DNA from: Xaviernesmea oryzae
Lineage (GTDB): Bacteria > Pseudomonadota > Alphaproteobacteria > Rhizobiales > Rhizobiaceae
Assembly (NCBI RefSeq): GCF_900109605.1
Contig: NZ_FOAM01000017.1
Span: 62,001-126,000, forward strand
Direction: 5' to 3'
Length of the DNA stretch: 64,000 nt
Shown here: in pieces, positions 17,424-25,052 of the stretch
How the letters are laid out: every line of letters begins with the position of its first letter
Position numbering within the stretch: position 1 is the stretch's first letter
The notes under the pieces: model-generated
The model's input: the letters and a program-made list of their open reading frames with translations, nothing else
Database searches by the model: none
What the model was told of the DNA's origin: nothing
Position numbers and translations under genes: made by a program

Positions 17424-18638
17424 ATGACGACTTCCGATACCTTGCAACATACCACGCCGTATTCGGACGCCACGCCGGATCGTTTGCCTGTTGGTCGACT
17501 CCTTGCGTTCACCGTTGCTGGCTTCCTCGCTATCATGACCGAAAATATGCCTGCGGGTCTCCTGCCGCAGATAGGGGCCGGGCTCGGCGTCTCCGAGGCC
17601 ATGGCTGGTCAAACCGTCACTCTATACGCTCTAGGCTCGGTAGTCGCGGCCATACCCGTCATTGCGGCGACTCGAAGTTGGAGCCGCCGGCCACTTTTCC
17701 TGCTGGCGATCGCAGGCTTGCTGGCCTTCAATACAGTGACTGCCATCTCGGTGCATTACAATTTGACGCTTGTTGCGCGCTTCATTGCAGGCATGGCAGC
17801 CGGTGTCATTTGGGGATTGGTTGCAGGATATGCTCGGCGACTGGCGCCGGTCCATCTCCAAGGGCGAGCACTCGCGATCGTTGGAGTTGGTCAACCGGTC
17901 GCCCTGTCGCTTGGCGTACCGCTCGGCGCATGGCTTGGCGGCCTAGGCGATTGGCAGGTCGTTTTCTGGATCATGTCCGCGATCGCCTTACTTCTCATCT
18001 TCTGGGTTCGATCAAGCGTTCCAAACTTTCCCGGACAAGCAAAAGAGCAGAGATTGCCCGTCAATAAAGTCTTCACCATCCCTGGTGTCAGGCCAATCCT
18101 GCTTGTATTGTTTGCCTGGATCTTAGCTCACAACATCATCTATACATACATCGCTCCCTTTCTGATCGCCACAGAAACAGGCCTTCGGATTGATGTTGCC
18201 CTGCTCGTCTTTGGCTTCGCATCAGTCGTAGGCATCTGGGGAACGGGCCTGATGGTGGATCGTTATCTGCGAACCGCGACCCTTATCAGCCTTGCTTTTT
18301 TCGGGATCGTCGCAATTCTTCTCGCTAACGCGCAGGAATCATCAACGCTAATTCTGATTGGTATCGCAATCTGGGGGCTAACTTTCGGAGGCGCTCCCAC
18401 CCTGTTGCAGACAGCATTGGCGGATGCCGCCGGAGAACATGCAGACGTAGCCCAATCTATCCTGGTCACGGTCTTCAATCTGGCTGTTGCAGGGGGCGGT
18501 TTTCTCGGTGGATTGGTCGTAGATAATGCTGGGGCTCGATCGCTCCCCTGGGTACTGCTACCCTTGATCGCGGTCGGATTGATTGCTGCGTGGCAATCGA
18601 GAGACTACGGCTTTCGGATCGGCCGCCGCGGTTCGTAG
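17424..18638 (+). CDS. MFS transporter (DHA1-type exporter)
   Basis: The 404-residue protein has about twelve hydrophobic segments and MFS signatures: MTENMPAGLLPQIGAGLGVSE early, and after helix 4 RFIAGMAAGVIWGLVAGYARRLAP. It most resembles the drug/metabolite exporters related to AraJ. It follows the dehydrogenase by 11 bases under the same presumed TetR operator, which makes export of a product or precursor of the NRPS locus the likely job. Confidence 0.85.
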   Translation: MTTSDTLQHTTPYSDATPDRLPVGRLLAFTVAGFLAIMTENMPAGLLPQIGAGLGVSEAMAGQTVTLYALGSVVAAIPVIAATRSWSRRPLFLLAIAGLLAFNTVTAISVHYNLTLVARFIAGMAAGVIWGLVAGYARRLAPVHLQGRALAIVGVGQPVALSLGVPLGAWLGGLGDWQVVFWIMSAIALLLIFWVRSSVPNFPGQAKEQRLPVNKVFTIPGVRPILLVLFAWILAHNIIYTYIAPFLIATETGLRIDVALLVFGFASVVGIWGTGLMVDRYLRTATLISLAFFGIVAILLANAQESSTLILIGIAIWGLTFGGAPTLLQTALADAAGEHADVAQSILVTVFNLAVAGGGFLGGLVVDNAGARSLPWVLLPLIAVGLIAAWQSRDYGFRIGRRGS

Positions 18639-18846
18639 GATTATAGACGGTCGCATGATGCGCGGGTTGTCCACGGGATCTCAATCGTCTTCATAGCGCG
18701 CGAGTGACGACAGCCCCCATCAGCCGACGCCTTTTGAAAATAGCGCGCGCGTGCCGGTATATTGGCTTGAATGCGATCAAACTGGTCTTCCGGCTCGCCA
18801 TCGCCAACGAAGGATCGGAAGGTGCTGATCAGCACAGGGGAGCATC

Positions 18847-19212
18847 ATGGTTTGTTGTGCCGAGTTTATAACCCACAGGCACATGCGTTTTGCCATCGCC
18901 GCGTCAGAAGCAGGTAGTTTCCGAAAAGCCGCGTCCCGAATGAACGTGAAAGAATCCACGGTTAGCCGACGGATACGGGAACTCGAAATCGCATTGGGTT
19001 TGGAGATATTCGTTCGGCTTCATAATGGCGTGACAGTAACGCCTGCCGGGACGGCTTTCATGCGAATGGCACGTGATGCTATCATGGCTTTTGATAGCGC
19101 TCTATCCAGAGCAGCGGATCCACTTATAAGCGGAGACAGTGCCGTCTTTCCAATGGTGCTTGAGGGGCGCTGGATAATCACTCGATTAGCAGGTGGCAAT
19201 GCACGAGACTAA
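18847..19212 (+). pseudogene. Truncated LysR-family regulator
   Basis: The first 85 or so of 121 residues form a typical LysR winged helix (FAIAASEAGSFRKAASRMNVKESTVSRRIRELEIALGLEIFVRLHNGVTVTPAGTAFM). The ligand-binding domain of about 200 residues is missing: after ALSRAADPLISG the sequence leaves the family and stops. Full-length relatives are common in alphaproteobacterial conjugative elements. It is probably a remnant cut by recombination, though a free DNA-binding domain could still act. Confidence 0.7.
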
Positions 19213-19574
19213 AATAGAATATCTGACAGTACTTTACGATATTTGCATTCGACGGTAAGATCGGCGCTCCCGTCGGTATGACCGGCTGCTATATCTCTTG
19301 CCTCGGACGCCCGAGCCAGACACCCGACGCCGGGAGTGATGGAGAGATACTCCGACATGACGCATGCCCCGAGTCCTGTGGAGCATTGGTTCGACCACGG
19401 ATCGGCTTGTATCGACTCGTCCCGCGTTAGGGCTTGATGAAGCCGATATCAATGAACTGCTTTTCATCGCCAGTTACGACCACGCGGTCATTGGCTACCG
19501 CGGGGACCGCGTGGGGCCGGTTCTATCGCCAGTGCAAGGCCGGCGTTCGCCGCCGGCTGCTGCGGCATTCAAAA
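19213..19574. repeat. Gene-free stretch with a 10-bp inverted repeat
   Basis: No gene is supportable between the broken LysR gene and the end of the integrase. At 19480-19489 CCACGCGGTC is repeated inverted as GACCGCGTGG at 19505-19514 with a 15-base spacer containing CCGCGG. A short open frame (GLDEADINELLFIASYDHAVIGY, about 19430-19500) could be a decayed gene. The inverted repeat could be a recombination accessory site or chance. Confidence 0.35.
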
Positions 19575-20738
19575 TTAGCCAAGAGCGTCCGCGAGGCGTT
19601 CCGAGATGCGAGTGGCCGCGGCCTTGACCGGGTCGGCCGCAAGATGGGCATAGCGGGCGGTCGTCTGTACCTGCGTGTGACCGAGCAACTTGCCAATCAC
19701 GGGCAGGCCTTCCCCCACTAACAGGCCTCCAGAGGCGAACGTGTGGCGCAGATCGTGAATGCGGACGCCATCGAGTCCAGCAGCCTTGCGGATACGACGC
19801 CATGGCTTTTGTAGGTCAGTGAGATATCCGCCTTCGACTTTGCCGACGATCACGTATGGGTTGCCTTTGACCCGCGTCACTTTCTTGAGGGCTTCTACGG
19901 CCGCCTGACCCAGATGGACAGTTTTCGCACCCGTTTTGCTATCGGGAAGATTGAGCTGCGCTTCATCAATGTCGACGTGCTGCCATTGCAGCTTCTGGAT
20001 TTCCGACAGGCGACATCCCGTCAGCAGCAAGAGCCGATATGCTGCGACTGCATAAGGGCTCTCGGTCCCGTCCGCCTCGGATCGGGCGAGCACCGTCCCG
20101 AGCTTCTTCATCTCCTTTGCGGAGAGGAAGCGCTCACGCTTGTGTTCCGGATAGCGCTCGATATCCTCGCAAGGATTGCTGTGCTTATCACGGATGCCCC
20201 ACGTTTCCGCGAGGTTCATCATCTTCGACAGGACCCCGAGCGTCCGGTTCGCCTGATAGGGGATGTGGGCATAGGTGCCGTGCAAGTCAGACACGTCCGC
20301 TGCGGTGACGCTCCGTGCGCGCTGGTTGCCGAAGAAGGGATTGATGAACAGCTCTACTGATCGCTTGTACTCAGCTTGCGTAGTCGGCTTGCAACGCACC
20401 GCCACATGCTCACGCAGGAATCGCTCGCCGAGCGCTTTGACGGTCATCGACTGCCGCTCCAGATCGCGTTGGGCAGCCGGGTCGGCTCCGCCACCTCGAA
20501 CGTTGCCGAGCATCTGCAAGGCTTCCCTGCGTGCCAACTCGGCGGTGAGTGGGCCGAACTGCCCAAGCATCACACGCCGGGTGCGGCCGTGCCGACGATA
20601 TTGAATCAGAAAGAAGCGTTTTCCGCTCGGCATAACGCGGATGCCGAAGCCCGGCAGCTCGGTATCGAACACGAAGTAGTCGGTGTCCCTGGTGGACAGC
20701 CCTTCGATCGCACGCTTGGTCAACTTGGTCTTCGACAC
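19575..20738 (-). CDS. int: Tyrosine-type site-specific integrase of the element
   Basis: The 387-residue tyrosine recombinase has an N-terminal DUF4102-like arm-binding domain (GLSTRDTDYFVFDTELPGFGIRVMPSGKRFFLIQYR). A SAM-like core-binding domain spans about 100-190. The catalytic domain holds Arg in LLTGCRLSEI, His/Arg in IHDLRHTFAS, a later GHTQ and the nucleophile in TTARYAHL. It would insert and excise the element at the tRNA-fMet 3' end; its start is 203 bases from the tRNA fragment and it reads away from it, the usual arrangement. No excisionase was seen nearby. Confidence 0.93.
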   Translation of the reverse strand: MSKTKLTKRAIEGLSTRDTDYFVFDTELPGFGIRVMPSGKRFFLIQYRRHGRTRRVMLGQFGPLTAELARREALQMLGNVRGGGADPAAQRDLERQSMTVKALGERFLREHVAVRCKPTTQAEYKRSVELFINPFFGNQRARSVTAADVSDLHGTYAHIPYQANRTLGVLSKMMNLAETWGIRDKHSNPCEDIERYPEHKRERFLSAKEMKKLGTVLARSEADGTESPYAVAAYRLLLLTGCRLSEIQKLQWQHVDIDEAQLNLPDSKTGAKTVHLGQAAVEALKKVTRVKGNPYVIVGKVEGGYLTDLQKPWRRIRKAAGLDGVRIHDLRHTFASGGLLVGEGLPVIGKLLGHTQVQTTARYAHLAADPVKAAATRISERLADALG

Positions 20739-20940
20739 GCTCTCGGACTCCTTCCTTGGTCTGTCCGTCGCGATCTCGTGGAAGCGCCGTGGAAGCGGCG
20801 CGGCGAAAATCGTGGCGAACAGGGTCGTAGAAGAGGCTGGGCTAAAGAAAGCCGAAAGGCAAGCACCTGCAATGGCTTATCGAAGTATCGGCGGCCGCCG
20901 GCGGTGGTATCTAACAATAGCGAATAACGCTGAAAACTAT

Positions 20941-20985
20941 CTCATAACCTGAAGGCCGCAGGTTCAAATCCTGCCCCCGCAACCA
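20941..20985 (+). repeat. attR: 3' part of initiator tRNA-fMet (partial duplicate)
   Basis: From the anticodon loop CTCATAA (anticodon CAT) through the 3' anticodon strand, variable region, T-arm GCAGGTTCAAATCCTGC and acceptor CCCCGCAACCA, 45 bases match the 3' half of a bacterial initiator tRNA. The 5' acceptor, D-arm and 5' anticodon strand are absent, so it is not a functional tRNA. The last acceptor base before ACCA is A, as in initiator tRNAs with the C1xA72 mismatch. This is the right attachment site; the intact tRNA should lie at the element's left end. Confidence 0.88.
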
Positions 20986-21013
20986 AACATTCCCCCTCGA
21001 TCTCAGTGTGACA

Positions 21014-21034
21014 AGCCTCCCTCGGGAGGCTCTT
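21014..21034 (+). terminator. Original tRNA-fMet terminator
   Basis: AGCCTCC, loop CTCG and GGAGGCT followed by CTTT form a short rho-independent terminator 28 bases after the tRNA fragment. It fits the terminator of the tRNA gene before the element split it. Confidence 0.7.
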
Positions 21035-21392
21035 TGCGTTCATCGGACGCAACCCCCGGTCATCCGAAAGCCTTCGGGCTCGACAGTACAAGCCGGGGGA
21101 GGGGAGGCAGGTCACATACCGCGCTGATCCATAGCGCCCCTTGCAGAGGCGAACGATCATCTGCCCTGCAGGCGCGCGAACTCCATCCTCCATCTCGCTG
21201 TCAGTGAAAAACCATCCGGCTTTCCGAGGCGCAGCTGAGATTGTAGCGGAGCGAAAACTCGCTGCGAACAACTCTGAGATCTATCCCGCCGATCGCTTCC
21301 CTCGACAAGGCAGTCGCAGCTCCCCACCGGTACTGTCACCATCATCAGCCCATGCGTCCACGTAGGATCTGCTGGGCCCGCCGATGCCGCGG
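21035..21392. other. Gene-free chromosomal stretch beside the element
   Basis: About 360 bases between the tRNA terminator and the end of the MFS gene. Open frames here are shadows that run across the tRNA fragment or antisense to the MFS gene. No RNA gene, repeat or conserved protein was seen. Confidence 0.4.
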
Positions 21393-22589
21393 TCAATCCG
21401 TCGTTCGGAACTTCCGCAGGAGTCCCGCCGCTGCGGAAAAGAGCGCGATCAGCGTGCCATAGCCGAGTGTCGTCGCCGTCAGGCCGACCTGGCCGATGGC
21501 TATGCCGGCCAGGAGGGTCGGCAGGCCGAAGGCGAGATAGCTGAGGGTGAAGAGGGCGGCGAAGAGTTCGCCGCGTTCTTCCGGCTGGACGACGGGGACA
21601 ATCGAGCGCATGACGCCATAAAAGCATGTGCCGAAGCCCGTGCCCGTCAGCGTCAGCGCCAGGAGATAGGCGGGAAGGGAGGGCCAAGCGATTGCCAGAA
21701 GCGTCAATAGCGTGCCCACCGCCAGGGCGGAGGTCCCGTAGAGCGTCACCTGACGGGACGAATAGCGTCGGGCGAGATAGCAGGCCGCAGCGCCGGTACC
21801 GCTGAGCAGGACGATCACGAAAGCCTGGCTCAGATGATCCTCGGCGCCGAAGATATGCCGCACGATTGGTGCTCCGAGCGACAGATAAAGCCCGCCCGTG
21901 GCCCAGCCGGCAATCACGGCCGGGGCGCTGCGCCAGAAGGCGCGCGATGCTGCTTTGGGCACGCCGATGCGCGGACGCAACGAAGCCCAGACGCCGTGAT
22001 GACGCGGCGCCGTTTCCGGCACCGACCAGATCAACAGCGATAAAAGCGCATAGACTGCGATCAGCGCGCCGAATACATCGGCTTCCGCTTTGTCGGTGAT
22101 GTCCATCAGACTTCCGGCCACGAGCGCGCCTGCGGCCAGGCCGGCGAACGGCGTGACAGAATTCCAGATCGAGGCGCTGCCAGGCCGGTCTTTTGGCTCG
22201 AAATCGACAATGGCGGCCGACAGAGCCGAGAGCAACAGGCCGGCGGCAATGCCCTGCAGCACCCGCGCCATCATCAGGCCCACCACATCGCCTGCCTGCC
22301 AGAAGACCAGCAGGCTTAGCGCCATCAGGCCGAAGCCTGCCGAGATCACCGGCCGCCGGCCAACATGATCCGACAGCGATCCCATGGTCAAAAGCGAGGC
22401 AAGCAGGGACACGGTATAGATGGCGAAAATGCCGGTCAGCGTTGCCGAGGAAAAGCCCATCACCTTCTGCAGCATCGGATAGAAGGGCGAGGGCGCGCTG
22501 GCCCCGGCCATCATCATGGTCATGCCGGCGAGCGTGATGCGAAAGCCGGCTTGTCCTGGTAGCGATCGGCTCGAGATCATATCGGTCAC
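21393..22589 (-). CDS. MFS transporter
   Basis: The 398-residue major facilitator has about twelve membrane segments. The loop 2-3 motif GSLSDHVGRRPVI and the helix 4-5 region MMARVLQGIAAGLLLSALSAAIVDFEP are visible. The start is taken as GTG 22589 (reading MTDMISSRSLPG), which has AGGTG upstream; a longer frame to 22622 would run through the operator. It is divergent from an ArsR-type regulator with two operator-like repeats between them, so it is probably an inducible efflux pump. The substrate is unknown. Confidence 0.85.
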   Translation of the reverse strand: MTDMISSRSLPGQAGFRITLAGMTMMMAGASAPSPFYPMLQKVMGFSSATLTGIFAIYTVSLLASLLTMGSLSDHVGRRPVISAGFGLMALSLLVFWQAGDVVGLMMARVLQGIAAGLLLSALSAAIVDFEPKDRPGSASIWNSVTPFAGLAAGALVAGSLMDITDKAEADVFGALIAVYALLSLLIWSVPETAPRHHGVWASLRPRIGVPKAASRAFWRSAPAVIAGWATGGLYLSLGAPIVRHIFGAEDHLSQAFVIVLLSGTGAAACYLARRYSSRQVTLYGTSALAVGTLLTLLAIAWPSLPAYLLALTLTGTGFGTCFYGVMRSIVPVVQPEERGELFAALFTLSYLAFGLPTLLAGIAIGQVGLTATTLGYGTLIALFSAAAGLLRKFRTTD

Positions 22590-22601
22590 GGAACACCTAC
22601 T

Positions 22602-22663
22602 GTTCGAATAATTTCGAACCAATCTCTACTGTAAATCCGACCGCTGTTCAATTAAATTCGAAC
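22602..22663. promoter_or_regulatory. Two GTTCGAA-N4-TTCGAAC operators, MFS/ArsR divergent region
   Basis: The perfect repeat GTTCGAATAATTTCGAAC (22602-22619) lies just before the MFS gene. A near copy, GTTCAATTAAATTCGAAC (22646-22663), touches the start of the ArsR-type gene. Equal arm length and spacing suggest one dimeric regulator controlling both genes, presumably the ArsR protein. Confidence 0.65.
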
Positions 22664-22664
22664 C

Positions 22665-23021
22665 ATGACATCTGATAGCCTCGATCTTCTCCACCCTGAC
22701 CGTGACGCGCTGCGGCTGACGGACGTGCTCTTCGCGCTCAGCGATCCCGAGCGGCTGGCCATTGTCTGCCAGCTGGCCGATGGCCCGTTGGACATGGGGC
22801 AATGCTACCTGTCCGATCCGAGCATTCCGAAATCGACCAAGTCACATCTGATGAAGGTCCTGCGTGAAGCCGGCGTGATCCGCAACGAGCAGGCGGGGCG
22901 CGGCCGTCGCCTCACTCTTCGCCATGACGATCTCGAGGCGCGGTTTCCCGGCTTGATCGGCGCAGTTCTCCAGGCGGCCGCATCTTTCCAGCCGGCAGAG
23001 GCTGCCGACCGGAGAGCATAA
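22665..23021 (+). CDS. ArsR-family winged-helix repressor
   Basis: The 118-residue winged-helix protein contains DVLFALSDPERLAIVCQLADGPLDM, the recognition helix SIPKSTKSHLMKVLREAGVIRNEQAGRGRRLTLR, and no cysteine cluster of the arsenic/metal type. It is therefore more likely a redox or small-molecule responder than a metal sensor. It is transcribed away from the MFS gene and its ATG directly follows one of the two shared operator repeats, which points to autoregulation. Confidence 0.85.
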   Translation: MTSDSLDLLHPDRDALRLTDVLFALSDPERLAIVCQLADGPLDMGQCYLSDPSIPKSTKSHLMKVLREAGVIRNEQAGRGRRLTLRHDDLEARFPGLIGAVLQAAASFQPAEAADRRA

Positions 23022-23167
23022 CAGCTTTGACAGGCCGGACGGATGCCGGGCCGGTTTGCATTGGATAGATCGTGCGGTCTGAGCTCATTGGCGTCGCACG
23101 ATGTCGAGGCTGCCGGTCCGACCCGGCTTTATGCGCTTGAGACCGCTTGTCTTGAGAGGTGAAAAGC

Positions 23168-23196
23168 CTGTCATCTCATTGTCATGCCGCTGTCCT
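23168..23196 (+). promoter_or_regulatory. PhoB box (three 11-bp-spaced repeats)
   Basis: CTGTCAT (23168), TTGTCAT (23179) and CTGTCCT (23190) repeat every 11 bases, matching the PhoB-box layout CTGTCAT-N4-CTGTCAT. It lies about 235 bases upstream of the hydrolase start on the same strand. The rest of the 408-base gap (23022-23429) shows no gene. Confidence 0.7.
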
Positions 23197-23429
23197 ACAG
23201 CCACGTCGCAACAGCGGATGCGACCGGACCGCCAGCGCGCTCCTGTGATAATGCTGCAATGCCCAAGCGATTGCGGGATCGCCCGCTCCACGTCGCCTTC
23301 CTCACGGCCGATGCCGATGCGGTCACCTATACAGAGGATTATGGCAGGCGATCCATCCGAAGCCTGAGTAATCCCGAACCGCCTGAAAACGGCTGCCTCA
23401 CGCCATGTCGCGTCGAAAGGTCTTTGCCC

Positions 23430-24986
23430 ATGTCTTCCAATTCACAGCCGGCGAAGTTCCCGCGCGATGAAAAAAAGCCGCTCGATATTCTGCTGATCAC
23501 CGCCGATCAGTGGCGCGGCGCCGTGCTGCCTGGGGCGCGCAATCCGGATTTTCCCGTTCCCACACCGAGTCTTGACCAACTGGCCGGCGAGGGCGTTCGC
23601 TTTGCACGCCATTACTGCCAAGCCTATCCCTGCGGACCGGCGCGTGCCGGACTGATCACCGGGCTCTATGCCCATAAGCATCGCGTGGTGCAAAATGGCA
23701 CGCCGCTCGATGCGCGCCATCCCACTGTGTTCACCGAGGCGCGGCGCGCCGGCTATCGTCCGACCCTGTTCGGCTACACCGATACCATGACCGATCCGCG
23801 CGGACGCCATGCCGGCGATCCGGCGCTTGGCGATTATGAGGGCGTGGCGCCCGGGCTGGAGGTCGGCACCTTTCTCGGCGAGCATGCCGGCCCCTGGCTG
23901 GCCCATCTCAAACGCAAGGGCTATGCCGTTCCGGAGCCGGGCAGGGGGCGCGACGGCATCTTCGCCGCCAGCCGCTTCGGCGAGCCTGCAGTCTTTGCCG
24001 CCGAGGACAGCGAGACTGCCTTCCTGGCCGATCGCTTCATCGATTTCGTCTCGGTGCATGACGAGAAGCCGTTTTTCGCGCATCTGTCCTTCATCGCCCC
24101 GCATCCGCCCTTTGCCGCCGCCGCCCCCTGGGCCGGTCTGATCGACCCGTCAGACCTTGCTGCGCCGATTCCGGCAGCCGAAAAGGTGCACCCCCTTGTC
24201 GAGGTCTACAGGCAAGCGGTCGGGCTTGACCATTTCGTGCCGGGTCTTTCGGTCCTGGCCGCCCAGGCGGATGCCCGCACCATCGCCATCATTCGCGCTG
24301 TTTATGCTGGGCTGATGGCGGAGGTGGACCATCATATCGGCCGCATTGTTGCAGCGCTCAAGGCGGCCGGCCGCTATGAGCGCACGCTGATCGTCTTCAC
24401 CGGCGACCATGGCGAACAGCTCTTCGACCATGGTCTTCTCGGCAAACTGGCCTTTTATGACGGTTCGGCCCATATCCCGTTGATCCTACGCCACCCACGT
24501 CTGACTCAGGGGCATGGGCGGACCGTCGAGGCTTTTACCCAGTCGATCGACATCCTACCCACGATCCTGGAAGCCATCGGGATCGAGACGCCTGCCAATG
24601 CCGATGGCAACAGCCTGCTGCCGTTCTGCCGCGGCGAAACGCCGGCACACTGGCGCGACGCCGCCTTCTGGAGCACGGATTTCCGCGATCTTGCCACCCG
24701 CCGGCTTGAAACCCATTTTGGCTTGCCATCGGAACGCTGCGGCCTGCAGGTGGTGCGGACCGATCAGTTTAAATATGTTCACTTCGCCGGGCTCGCACCG
24801 GTGCTTTTCGACCTGCGGGAGGATCCGCTGGAGCAGGTGGACCGGATCGACGATCCGGCGGCCGCCGGTCTTCGGCGTGAAGGCCTGGAGCGGCTGCTGA
24901 ACCAGCGCCTGCAGCACGAGGAACGCACGCTCACCGGCTATCAGGGCATGGGCGGGCGGCTTTATCGCGATATCGGATCGCGCTGA
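23430..24986 (+). CDS. Phosphonate monoester hydrolase/sulfatase-family enzyme
   Basis: The 518-residue alkaline-phosphatase-superfamily hydrolase has a formylglycine motif C-G-P-A-R (in YPCGPARAGLITGLY), metal-site LLITADQWRG near the N terminus and FTGDHGEQLFDHGLLGK near residue 320. The CGPAR(A)xLxTGLY pattern with AVQN-like HRVVQNGTPLD is that of rhizobial phosphonate monoester hydrolase, which cleaves phosphonate mono- and phosphodiesters. The start is ATG 23430 with AAAGG upstream; the frame is open further left. A PhoB box upstream supports a phosphorus-scavenging rather than sulfate role. The formylglycine-generating enzyme is not in the window. Confidence 0.82.
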   Translation: MSSNSQPAKFPRDEKKPLDILLITADQWRGAVLPGARNPDFPVPTPSLDQLAGEGVRFARHYCQAYPCGPARAGLITGLYAHKHRVVQNGTPLDARHPTVFTEARRAGYRPTLFGYTDTMTDPRGRHAGDPALGDYEGVAPGLEVGTFLGEHAGPWLAHLKRKGYAVPEPGRGRDGIFAASRFGEPAVFAAEDSETAFLADRFIDFVSVHDEKPFFAHLSFIAPHPPFAAAAPWAGLIDPSDLAAPIPAAEKVHPLVEVYRQAVGLDHFVPGLSVLAAQADARTIAIIRAVYAGLMAEVDHHIGRIVAALKAAGRYERTLIVFTGDHGEQLFDHGLLGKLAFYDGSAHIPLILRHPRLTQGHGRTVEAFTQSIDILPTILEAIGIETPANADGNSLLPFCRGETPAHWRDAAFWSTDFRDLATRRLETHFGLPSERCGLQVVRTDQFKYVHFAGLAPVLFDLREDPLEQVDRIDDPAAAGLRREGLERLLNQRLQHEERTLTGYQGMGGRLYRDIGSR

Positions 24987-25052
24987 GGCGAGACCGTCGC
25001 GCCGGCGCGCCAGGTGCTGTTCTTGGAGGATGCAAATAGGGAAGGCCGTGCA

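Larger units (their letters stand above)
1..20985. mobile_element. Integrative conjugative element (right part), inserted in tRNA-fMet
   Basis: The stretch carries a complete trb mating-pair-formation operon, metabolic cargo and a tyrosine integrase transcribed away from a 45-bp duplicate of the 3' end of an initiator tRNA gene (20941-20985). This is the usual layout of an element inserted at the 3' end of a tRNA, with the displaced tRNA end next to the integrase and the reconstituted tRNA at the far end. The left end is outside the window, as are the relaxase and traG. GC content is uneven: AT-rich up to about 470, GC-rich trb genes, lower-GC cargo. It is possible that the integrase belongs to a smaller island nested beside an older trb block. 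Confidence 0.8.

Noticed and set aside
18641-18835. A 64-codon minus-strand open frame between the exporter and the LysR remnant
   Set aside because: No ribosome site, no family pattern, and it lies in what looks like recombination debris.
20942-21271. Minus-strand open frame ending in LVAGAGFEPAAFRL
   Set aside because: The tail is the well-known translation artefact of a tRNA 3' end read on the opposite strand; the rest has no family similarity.
21393-22622. Longer MFS start at 22622
   Set aside because: It would translate through the operator repeat; GTG 22589 has a ribosome site and better context.
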